From Anaeramoeba flamelloides (Eukaryota; Metamonada; Anaeramoebidae), in assembly GCA_027625915.1 (NCBI GenBank), contig JANTQA010000075.1, positions 558,001-622,000 on the forward strand: 64,000 nucleotides of DNA, given 5' to 3'. Made by a program: the position numbers and the translations under genes. The notes beneath the pieces were generated by a model. That model ran no database searches, was not told where the DNA came from, and saw nothing but the letters and a program-made list of their open reading frames with translations. Below, in pieces: positions 51,263 through 64,000 of this stretch. Numbering within the stretch: the first letter of the stretch is position 1; each line of letters opens with the position of its first letter.

Positions 51263-51425
51263 CTTGTATTCGAATTTTAAATGAAAAAAATTTCCACTTC
51301 ATTTTCAATTTCCTTTTTCAAATAAATTCACAAATTAAAACATACTTCTTTGATAACTCTTTTTATAAAAATAATATCTCAAAAAGGAAGTGTATATTCT
51401 TTCCTATTTATAATTAAAATACCAG
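51263..51425. mobile_element. M6 element, copy 2
   Basis: 163 bp between TA sites, starting CTTGTATTCGAATTTTAAAT and ending AATTAAAATACCAG. It lies only about 30 bp outside the right end of the M7 element. Confidence 0.65.
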
Positions 51426-51621
51426 TAATATTTTTTTCAAAAATTTCCCTTTTAAATTGGATAACTTGATAGAAAATAAGTTTTTGTACATAACCGCTTG
51501 TCATAAATTTAGGAAAATTCAAAGAATCAAAAAGACTTTTTAACACTTTTCACATATAAAAATACATTCCAATAAATAAAATTGAGAACATTTTTGATTA
51601 TTATAAATTTGTATTTTATTG

Positions 51622-52114
51622 TTGATAAAAATACCTAACAGTGAAATATACCTGAGAAGATTTTTAATTCGTAATATTAATAAAATTGTTATGTTATTGT
51701 GGAAATTTAAAATCAAACCTTTTTTATGAATAAATATTTTTTTTTATAAACCTAATAATAAATTTATAGAAAGTTCATTAAAGTAGGTGTGTCTATAATC
51801 TACCATTTTACTGTTTGATAACCTAAGTTGATCTATTTTATCTTGAAAAATAATCTTGATAAATAGATGTTAGTTAGAATTTGGAAAATATATATTTATT
51901 CTAATTTTTTGATTGATTGAATATTGTTTTTGAAAACGTGTAGTTCCACGAATAATCATTCTAATAAGTGAATAAGTTCTAATTTTTAAAGTTTAATTTA
52001 TAAAAAAAGGATTTGATTTTTAAATAAATACAGTAATTACACAACAATTTTCCTAATATTAAAAATTGAAAATCTTGTCTGGGTTAATTTTCATGTTCAG
52101 TTTTTTTTTCACTT
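51622..52114. mobile_element. M5 element, copy 2
   Basis: Similar throughout to 10017-10503, with inverted ends (AAAAATACC..GAGAAGATTTTTAATT at the left; AATTGAAAATCTTGTCT..TTTTTTTCAC at the right). Confidence 0.65.
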
Positions 52115-53339
52115 TCTAAATTAAGAAAAAAATTTTGATAAAAAAAAATTACTATAAGTTACAGAATTAATGAGCGAACATTCTCAATGAATTCTTCAGA
52201 TATTGTGCAAATTCCGTTATTTTATATTTGCTAATACAATTTCATCATTTATCTAATATTGAAATAAATTAGTTTTGACAAAAAAAGAAGTTTCATGTTT
52301 TTTTTTGTTTTTATTTTTCGTAAACATTAATGTCATACTATTGAATCCTTAGAAATACACCGAAGAAGATATTAATCAAAGAATTTTTTTCATTTAATTC
52401 TGTCATTAATATTTTGGTTGTCATTGTATATCAAAATTCGATAATTTTCCTATAAATAAATATTGATCTTCATTACTACTCTGTGGTAGTGGATATTTTA
52501 CAAAATAACAAAAAATAAATCACCTAAAGTTTACATTTTGTGTACAAAAAAAAATATTTTAATTTGTTAATAAAAGATTGTTTGAACCTTAACAAAATAA
52601 AAAGATAGTATTGTTTGCCTGCCTGAAGCATCCATTTAGAATATCAAAGCTATTTCCAATAAAGTGGGGAAAATTTATTTTAAAAAATCTATCTTTTAAA
52701 CCTCATCTTCAAAAAAGTATTAAAATATTCCAAAATCATCAAATACCCTTTATTGATTCTTGATAATAATTCAATTTGTTTCTTAGTATTTTATTACATA
52801 AATAAAAGATATTAGAACTTTTGATCTTGATTTTATCTGATTTTTTTTTTAATTTTGTGAAAATTGTTGTTTATTATTTTCTTTTTGATCGAATAAACCG
52901 TTTCTATAACTTGTTTTATCAGAGTAAATTTTCAAATAGAATTGAAAACATATAACTGTATTTTATTGTTTAATAAATCATTTTCTACCCTTTTCATATT
53001 TTAGGTTTTTTATTGAAATGGGTTGTACAATGTTTTCACCTAAAAGTGCTATTTTTTTTTTCATTTTTTGGAAATAATTCAACCAAAATATTTTGAAATA
53101 GATACCTTATTTTTTGATTCAATCGGTATTAATATTAAACTGAATTTGGTATTTCCAATTAACAAATAACTCCCACTAACTTAGATGATTTTTTTATGAT
53201 TTCAAAGTTTCAATATCTCTTTGATACTCAAAATATCTTTATGAAATAATTTTCTATTAATTAAGGATAAATAAATGAATTATTTAGAATTTTCGCTGTT
53301 AAATATAAAGTATTTCCAAAAAAGTGGGGTATTTTTTTT
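52115..53339. other. Gene-free stretch
   Basis: No gene or recognised repeat; homopolymer-rich. Confidence 0.45.
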
Positions 53340-53860
53340 TTTTTAGATATTTCAGAATATTATTTGCTGATACATTTGTAAAAAGAACCAAAGTATTTCA
53401 GAGTTGAATCTAATATTTTTCATTTTTTGAATTTTTATTTTAATTAAATTTTTGTTTTTGTTAAATTAGGTTTTGGATCTAGAAAAGAGTAACATATTTC
53501 TTGAAAATACCTAAATAATAAATGATAAAAAAGTGACTTGAGAAGAAGTTTTTTGTGAACAAAACTCACCTTTTTGAAGACCCGAGAAGATAGATAAAAT
53601 TCCCATAGAAAAATCTTGGGAGAAAAAGTGAAAAATGATTATTAATTGAGAAAATTACTCAAACCTGAAAATCAAAAGTAATATATTTTAAAAAAAGAAA
53701 AATTAACTTTTAAAGAAAAAATGGGGGATCTAACACTATAAATTTTTTTTAATACTATCTTTTGGAAAACCTGAGAATAAAAATGATCTGAAAACCATGT
53801 TATTTTTGAAGGTAAATTTTATTATTTTTTATTGATATTTTAATTATTTTTCTTCTTCCA
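53340..53860 (+). repeat. Dispersed repeat R1, copy 3 (weak)
   Basis: Shares with copies 1 and 2 the segment around GGTTTTGGATCTAGAA and the following GACTTGAGAAGA region. Borders are uncertain. Confidence 0.4.
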
Positions 53861-54489
53861 TTTTTTTTTTTTTTTTTTGATATAATTACTTTTAATTACT
53901 CTGTTCTCTAAATAAATAAAACAATTAAACTATTTCCCTAATACAATAATAATTAGTTATCATAGATTTTGGAAACAATTAGAAACCATATATTAGATAA
54001 AATGTTTGGTATACTTTGTATTATTTCCTTTATCCAAGTTAATAATATCTAGACATATCTTTACCCAAATTAGGAAAAATGATTCACTTGGGAATTTTTT
54101 GGTTTGTTCATAAATTTTTTTTGAATTGATTAAATTTCCTATTTTTTCTTTTTCTTTTTCTTTTGTTTTTCTTTAGCCTTATCAATTGATAATGGAAAAC
54201 ATTAAAATCTTTATTTTATTCCAGAGAAAGCAAACAAGTGAATAATGTACCAGGTGTAATATTTTGTTGATAATTTGAACAATGTGTAGTAATGTAGGAA
54301 TATATAACTATCCCCCCTAACAAAATACGATAACCCTGAAAAGGTATTTTGAAGATAAAAATGAATATATTTGGGTAGTGTATGTGTGTAAGGGGGTAAC
54401 TCTCTCTCTTTTTTTTAAATACTGATAATCGGGTAATTATTATCAAAGATGAGATAAACCTTCGAAAAAAAAACTCATTCGCCAACTTT
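53861..54489. other. Stretch between R1 and R2 copies
   Basis: A minus-strand frame at 54216-54485 (89 codons, opens on TTG) contains a T-rich acceptor-like CTTTTCAG and reads GGIVIYSYITTHCSNYQQNI downstream of it. An overlapping frame is also open, so coding is doubtful. Nothing else was recognised. Confidence 0.35.
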
Positions 54490-55590
54490 AAATAAATGAG
54501 TTATCATTTTTTAAAGAATTCTTTTTTCACAATGAAATTTAAAGTAAAAAGATCTAGTTACTTTTTTAGTTTTTATTTTTATTTGTTTCACAATAGAAAA
54601 AGAAGAATATTGAAAATATTTTTATAATTTCGATGAAATATCATTTCAAGTTATTGTTGAGATTTTGTATGTAATAATATCATTTAAACTTTAATCTAAT
54701 TTTAAAAATATCAATAAAAATAAACGAAATAATGAATCCATTGAAGATCAGAAAAAATTGATCATTTTATATTATTCACAAATATTTATTATATATCTTG
54801 GAATATAAATCATTCAGTAATATATCGTTTCAAATAGTCTGAGTATAAACAACAAACTTTTATTATTAAAATCGGATAATTGAAAATACTAATTGGTTTT
54901 TTTTTATTAGAATTATTTATTAGAATTATTATTTTACTTGTTTGAAAATATTAAAAAAATTGAGAAATGGTTGTAAATTTCTATTGATACACATTTTTTA
55001 TTTGATTTATTACTATTATATAAAAGAATTAAGATTATTGTTATTAATTAATGATTAACAATAATCAAATTAAAAATTATTTCTTAAAATTAAAAGAATA
55101 CTTTCCCAGTTTTTAAAAAAGTATTTAAGTGGATTTTGAATTTAATAGTTTTGTTTTTTTCTTGTATTTAAATTTTTGAAAAAATCAATTTAAAAATTTT
55201 TTATAAAACAATTATATTTTTCAAGTTTAAAATAATTAGTGTATTTTTTTTTCTAATTAAATTGATTTTTTATTTGGATCATTTTAAAAAAACAGTTGTT
55301 TTATTTTTTTAGTTGTTTTTCTACAATTCGTTCATAAACAATATGATTTCAATATTCTTCTTCGAAAATAATTTTTTTTTTTTTTAATTTAGAAATATGT
55401 TGATTTTTGAATTTTTTCTAAAAAGAGAAAAATGGATCTATCATTTAAAAAATAATAATTTATTTCAGAAAATTGTATACTAATGTAATTTTTGTCTTAT
55501 AGTAATCAGATTTTTTTCTTTGTTTTTCAATTTCAAGAATGTGGTAATTTTTTTAAGGAATTTACTATTAAATTTTCTTGAATATTTTTT
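54490..55590 (+). repeat. Dispersed repeat R2, copy 3
   Basis: Most diverged of the three R2 copies; the landmark order (GATCTAG, TTCACAAATATTT, TATTTTACTTGTTTG, CAATTTCAAGAATGTGG) is kept. Confidence 0.6.
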
Positions 55591-56639
55591 TCGTGTAAAA
55601 GTCCTCTAATATTCAAAAGAATTACAATGATTTAAATAAAGCTAATTAAAACTGTTCTACAAAATTAAATTGATTTAAAAATAGGAAACAAACAATTAGA
55701 GTCAGAAATATAAAAACCAATGAACTGATCTTCAAGCACTCTATGAACATTGAAATATTTTGGAAAGAGTTATTCGAGAAATATTTAATTTCGATATATT
55801 TAATGTCAAATGAAATTTAAAGGTAAGTGGACTATGGTCTTATTGAATTCTCCAAACACAAGGTTAAAATCGTTTTACTTTCTTTGACAAGGAAATTATC
55901 TATAAAATGCTTCATATCAGAAGATTAATGTAAAACCAAGTTTCTCACAACCACACAACCTTTTAAATTTAGTCTTCTGTTGATCAAATTTCATTAATTT
56001 CAAGATCAGTCTCTTAAATTTTTGAAAAATACAAATATAAAAATTAACCTAAATGATTCTTGAGACTGTCATAAAAAAAATTCCTTGGTTTTATTGGTTT
56101 TTCGAATCAGACGTTTTTCCTTTTTAATTTTGAATTAGGTTTTTAAATCACTTTTGCAAAAGAAAAAAAGTAAATTCGGAACAATAGATTTTGACTCTTG
56201 AAGAAATTCTTTGACAAAGAAACACTTAAAAATGTCCTCTATTTTCTTGAAGAATTAATCTTGATATTTGTTTGGTAAAAAAAATTAAAAAAGTTCTCAA
56301 TTAAAAATTAAAAAAAACTAATAAAAATTTTTCAAGACCTTGGTTTGAGAGTTTCGTTTGTAAGCTAGATTTCGTTTTTGTGTGCTCTTTATTCCTAATA
56401 AAATTCTCAATTTGTAAATTTCAAATAACTAAAATTAATTGATCTCAAAATAAACAAAAACACACAAAAAATCCTATTCTCAACAGATTTCAATTTGGTT
56501 TCTATCAATTATTTGGAATTAGCTTATAAATAAAAATAATTTTTCTGTCTAATTAAATTCAGAATTCTTGTTGATTAAGATTCATCATCTAAATTTTTTC
56601 TTCAGAAATTTCATTTTTCTTTATTTTTTAATCCGTTTT
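55591..56639. other. Upstream flank of G-gamma copy B
   Basis: About 1 kb without a recognised gene. It is not shared with the flank of copy A. Confidence 0.5.
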
Positions 56640-56697
56640 CCGAATAATTTTTTTCATTTAAACAATCCAAAACAATTTTCAAGCTTTATCTTCAAAA

Positions 56698-57133
56698 ATG
56701 AGTGGACAACTGAACCGTTATCTTGCGCAACGTGATAGACTGAGCAAAGAACTGGAGTCTCTTAAAAAAGTTGAGTCAATGGGAAGCGTTTGCAATAGGT
56801 ACAGATTTCTTTTTTTATGAAAAAAAAAAAAAAAAAATTATTCGATCAATTTAATCATAAAAAAAAAAAAAAAAAAAACAGGAACAAAACAAAAGAAAGA
56901 AAGAAAACAAAAACATAAAAATTTCATCGTTCCTTTTTTTCAACTTCCTAAAAATCGCAAATTGTATCTTCCTTTTAAAAATAAATGTTTTTTTTTTTTA
57001 TTTTTCAACAAATAGTTTAATCCAATACACCCAATCAATAACAGATCCCCTAGTTCCAGGAACAGACAACTCAAACAACCCATGGCTTAACCTTGATGAA
57101 GAAGAACAAGGTTGTTGTTGTGTTTTGATGTAA
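56698..57133 (+). CDS. Heterotrimeric G-protein gamma subunit, copy B
   Basis: Exons 56698-56798 and 57016-57133 (phase 2; donor GTACAG, acceptor AATAG; intron 217 bp) give 72 aa. Exon 1 is identical to copy A. Exon 2 differs by one residue (Gln for Pro in EEEQGCCCVLM). The coiled-coil helix, DPLVPG, NNPW and CAAX box are all intact, so both copies look functional. Only the first 40-60 bp upstream of the ATG are shared with copy A, so expression may differ (inference). Confidence 0.9.
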
Positions 57134-57488
57134 AAATTCTAATCCTCCAAAATCAACTCAGCTTTATTACTTTTTCTTTTTGTTTTTTTGTTTATTTTTT
57201 TTTTTTATTTGTGAATAAAAAAAAAAAAAACACAACAATAAAAAAGAAACAAATCCCAAATTTAATAAAATCACTTGTACCAAATTGTTTTTTTTTGGAT
57301 CAAACCTTTTTTCCAAAACATCTCTTTTTTTTTTTTTTCTTTTTTTTACTCTTCTTCAAAATAAACAAACTAAATATTTTTCAAAGAAATTTGTTTTTGG
57401 TTTATTTTTTGATTTGTTTCAAAAAATAATTACAGTTGTTTTAAAAAAGTACATATTAAAAGTCTTTTAAATTATAAATCCGTGCTCT

Positions 57489-57660
57489 CTAATTCTCCTG
57501 TTTTAAGAATTTTTGATAATACTTTGAAAAACTTGGTGTGTTCACTTTTTTAAAACAGCTGCAACATCTTTTTTGTTTTTGTTTTTTTGTTATTTGCTTT
57601 GATCTTTCGATCTTTCTTTTTTCCTTTTTCTCATTCAATAAAAAAAAAATGTATAAACCC
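57489..57660 (-). CDS. Open frame conserved between the duplicated blocks, copy B (uncertain)
   Basis: Counterpart of 36416-36591; its last 40 or so codons (QITKKQKQKRCCSCFKKV, then NTPSFSKYYQKFLKQEN) are unchanged. See that entry for the reasons for doubt. Confidence 0.25.
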
Positions 57661-57920
57661 CAAAACAAACCCAAAACAACACAAAATTACATTTCCAAAA
57701 AGAATTCAAATGATTTTCAAATCCTCAAAAAAAACAAATGAAATGATTCTTCAACAAACAACTTCAATTAATCGAAAAACAAAAGGAACAAAATTTTCAT
57801 TCATCTTTCCAAGAAATAAAAAACATTTAAAAATAAGAAGATTTAAATAAATCATCAAATCTGCAACTCCGAAAAGGGAAATTCATAATATAAGCAAGAC
57901 TTAATAAAATTCAAGAACTA

Positions 57921-58337
57921 TTGGGGGAAAAAAAGTGAAACACAGTTTTTAATTGGGAACCTTAATAGAACCTGAAAATGAAAACTACGATCAATTAATA
58001 AAAGAAACAAATTAGTGATTAAAGAATAATCCATTATATTATTTTCAATCAAACCAACAAAAACAATTTAAATCTACTTGATTATCGAAATCGTTTAGAG
58101 TGGTTTTGGAGATCCTCAAAAATAATTAAATTTTTCAATAAATTTTTAATAATGAATGATAGATCAATCAAAGTAAAACCTAAACCAAAAGGTATAACAA
58201 AAAAAAACTGTTAACGTGTTGAATCCACCATTGTGTCTTGAATTATTTATTTTTTCTTTTATTAATTGATCTTACTTTGAATTTTCAGGTTCTATTAAGG
58301 TTCCCAATTAAAAACTGTGTTTCACTTTTTTTCCCAA
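57921..58337. mobile_element. Inverted-repeat element, family M3, copy 2
   Basis: About 417 bp; the arms (GGGGAAAAAAAGTGAAACAC, then AGTTTTTAATTGGGAACC, then TTAATAGAACCTGAAAAT) are close complements at the two ends, better preserved than in copy 1. It abuts the outer edge of duplicated block B. Confidence 0.8.
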
Positions 58338-59069
58338 ATTTCAATTTAAATTTTGCTTCGATCTTTTAAATATTTTTTTTGTAAAGCCGAAGGAAAATTT
58401 TGTTAAATATATTTTTCATTCAACAAATAGTAATTACTAAAAACCCCAAGCACTAAAACGAAGTGATGTACAAAACGATTTAAAAATAATTCTATTACTT
58501 TATTAAAATAAAATCCCAGCCGATAAAACACTTTTTTTCATTTACCCTTTGTGGCACAATAAAAAAAGGAAATTTGTTTTTTTTTATACCCCTTTTAAAT
58601 AAAATCGGATCACATTCAAATCGAAAACCCAAACATTTCCAAAAACGAGGAAATTCAATTTTTTAGATCACTGTTAAAATCAAAATAATGATGGTTGACA
58701 AAAACCTGATATTTCTATTATATATATAAAGCATGAAATTTCCAAAAACTCACGGAAATTGAATTGTTTTTGATCAATTGAAAATATATAACAAAAATTT
58801 GAAAAATATATTCCCATTTGACAGATAAATATAAACTCTGTTTCAGTCAAAGAATCCCAAAAAAAAACATTTTTTTCAAATATCAATTATTTTATATAAT
58901 TGGCCTTTGAAGAACAAATAAGAAATAAGCAGAATAATAGACCTCCAAGAATTGTTGATATATGTCTGAAAGAAAAGTAATAAATCAATAAATTTTCTTA
59001 AAAATTGAAAAACTCAAATTCTTATACGTGGCTATTGAGAAAAACAACAATGTTCGAAATGAACTTCTA
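58338..59069. other. Gene-free stretch
   Basis: No gene; a 68-codon minus frame at 58680-58886 has no supporting motif. Confidence 0.45.
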
Positions 59070-59234
59070 CTGGTATTTGAATAATAAATAGTAAACAATT
59101 TTCACTTCATAATTCATACTTTTCTTTTACAAATCAAATTCCCAAACGAAGTTGGTTGGTATTTGTGGTCTCTATTTGAAAAAGGAAATGAAAATGAAGT
59201 GAAAATTTTATACCATTTATGAAATAAATATCAA
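59070..59234. mobile_element. M6 element, copy 3
   Basis: Starts CTGGTATTTGAATAATAAAT after TA; the inverted right half (GAAGTGAAAATTTTATACCA..ATTTATGAAATAAATATCA) is somewhat eroded. Confidence 0.65.
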
Positions 59235-59554
59235 GATCAAAGATCGAATAGAATTCCAATAGAAATCAATATGATTTCTCAACAATCATTTCAATGGTTT
59301 CAATAACCTTAGAATAACACATTTTTACAAAGTAACTATTGATCTTGCAATAAAAAAATTTTTTGCAACTGAATTACATTTGAAAAAAAAATCAAAAAAA
59401 AAATAAACAAAAATGTGAAACAATGATTTCAATTTTGAAAATTTCCAAAATAAAATTTTTCTTCTAATATCTATGCAACCCTTTTAACACATTTATTTCA
59501 CACATTACAACTAGGCACTGTTGACTGGAAAATAGTTCATAAGCTGCCGTGTAA

Positions 59555-59700
59555 CAATTAACCATTCTAATCGGGATATTGCTAAAATATTCTAAATCTA
59601 TCAATTTTAGCCCTTTGGTAAATGTCAAAATAAAAAAAATCTACAAATCTTGATAATAAATCAAAAAATAACTGAGAATGAAAATTGAATTTATTGTATT
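59555..59700 (+). repeat. Dispersed repeat R5, copy 3
   Basis: Contains ACCATTCTAATCGGGATATT, then ATATTCTAAATCTATCAATT, as in copy 2. Confidence 0.5.
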
Positions 59701-60484
59701 TAATTTTACAAATTCAGAATTAACCTTACCAATTTAAAATATTTATATGAATTGTTATTTGAGTCTGATTTTTTATTATTTTGAATTTACATTAATTTGA
59801 AGTAAATTATTTTTTTAAAAAATTTTTACTTGTAGTTACCGAAATTAAATGACGATCTTCTCGAGAAGATACTGATTTTGAATTTGGTACTTTTGTTGTA
59901 AAAAGAATCATTTATCCCATGTTTTAATACAAATTGTAGTATTTAAGTCATAAAAAGAATTTTAGACAAAACTGAAGAATAAATTCAACAGTAAACAATA
60001 ATTTTAAAATTTTATCAAAAATACAATTACAAAAGATTAAAAATCGAAATTTGATTTTTATATTTCAAAAGTTGGGGTGTTATACCAGATAAATTTACAA
60101 GAAAAAGAAAAAAAAATTACTTGTTTGTATATACCAACAAAAATGGTTTAAATATGATCAAAAATCATGTAATATCAAGACAAAAAGCTGTATTATTTTG
60201 GAAATGCCCCTTTATGTATTTAATGAATTACCTTAGTTGTAATTTTTTTTTTTTTGAATTGAAAAATTCTTCATAAAGCTGAATATTTATCTCTTTAGTT
60301 TGGTTTCTTAAACTCTTGGGCTGAAATTTCCAACAACAGCAACAACATTGTAAATTGAGGTCTTTTAGTTTGTTTTTTCAAATTGTTCATATATTAAATT
60401 AAAAAAAATTTTACAGATATCAAAAATGATTGTTACAAGAGATAACTTTTGTCTTTATGGAATACAATGTTGTTATATTATGGG

Positions 60485-60518
<34 letters not shown>

Positions 60519-61007
60519 AGAATATGATTATTTTAAATTAGCAACGTTCTCACAATCATAGGCATTGTAATTGAATTATTTGAAATTGTGATCAAAATTC
60601 CAATAAATATTTTTCAAGAATATTTAAGATAATTATCAAAATTTCCATGAAAAAATCATTTAGTAATTTTCATTGATTGTTTTCGAATTTTTTGAGGAAT
60701 TTGGACTTAAGAGTGTCATGAGAATTTTTGATAGAGAATAAAATACCCGAATCTTGAGGTTTGTAGTTATACAAACACTCTCTCAGCAATAATAAAATTA
60801 ATTGGATTAAAATAATTTAGGAAAACAATATTTTTCTCTTTTTTCCGATTTCTCAATTTTGTCAATAGAAATAACATTGTTGTTGTAACAATTTTTTTTT
60901 TTTTGAGATTCCTAATTCAGTAAATCGGAAATACATGACAAAATAAATGAATATATTAAAATCTCAAAGTATTCTAGGGGCATGACAGTTCACTTAAAAA
61001 TAATAAA

Positions 61008-61045
<38 letters not shown>

Positions 61046-61105
61046 AACAAAATTATTATTAAAATTAGTAAGGTTGATTATTTGTAAAAATAAGATTGAA
61101 TATTT
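59701..61105. other. 3' flank of MCM7, gene-free
   Basis: Includes a T run of about 29 bases near 60488-60516 and an (AT)n tract at about 61011-61041 close to the MCM7 stop. No gene. Confidence 0.55.

Positions 61106-64000
<2,895 letters not shown>

Larger units (their letters stand above)
56640..57903 (+). repeat. Inverted duplicated block, copy B (holds a G-gamma gene)
   Basis: Reverse-complement partner of 36171-37440. It ends about 18 bp before the M3 element at 57921. The middles of the two blocks are about 20 kb apart. Confidence 0.85.

Overview
The window is a strongly A+T-rich stretch of nuclear DNA from a eukaryote, most likely a free-living protist. The evidence is conserved eukaryotic proteins (histones H2A and H2B, ribosomal proteins eS6 and uL14, MCM7, ADF/cofilin, a heterotrimeric G-protein gamma subunit, an AGC kinase, an L-type cargo lectin), spliceosomal introns with mostly GTA-type donors and AG acceptors, long A/T homopolymers, and use of the standard code. 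I cannot name the species from sequence alone; an amoeboid lineage with a very A+T-rich genome would fit, but this is inference.

Layout. 1-4.7 kb: the 3' half of an L-type lectin gene (+), whose 5' exons lie left of the window. 4.7-11.6 kb: no recognisable gene, packed with old dispersed repeats and small inverted-repeat elements. 11.6-14.7 kb: several short open stretches on both strands and one intact 392-codon orphan gene (+). 18.6-21.5 kb: two TTAA-flanked inverted-repeat elements. 22.9-25.5 kb: divergent H2A (-) and H2B (+), whose first 255 bp of upstream sequence are near-identical inverted copies of each other. 26.5-27.1 kb: the 3' remnant of a LINE. 28.7-31.4 kb: divergent eS6 (-) and three-exon uL14 (+). 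36.2-37.4 kb and 56.6-57.9 kb: two near-identical inverted copies of a block carrying a two-exon G-gamma gene. 40.5 kb: ADF/cofilin (-). 44.3-48.9 kb: a four-exon AGC kinase (-) with a 3.1-kb intron holding a long CA microsatellite. 49.5-56 kb: more inverted-repeat elements and old repeats. 61.1-62.3 kb: the 3' half of MCM7 (-), whose upstream exons probably lie right of the window.

How the genes relate. The recognised genes are housekeeping or signalling functions and are not an operon or pathway cluster. The two histones form a co-regulated pair, the two ribosomal proteins a head-to-head pair, and the G-gamma genes are a recent duplicate pair. Most of the rest is a graveyard of non-autonomous DNA elements: at least six inverted-repeat families are each represented, most by two or more copies, usually next to TA or TTAA. 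I found no CRISPR array, tRNA, rRNA or bacterial-type gene. Nothing here convincingly looks like a new multi-gene system; the most interesting items are the mirrored histone promoters, the inverted G-gamma duplication, a mosaic H2A and the near-perfect TTAA hairpin elements.
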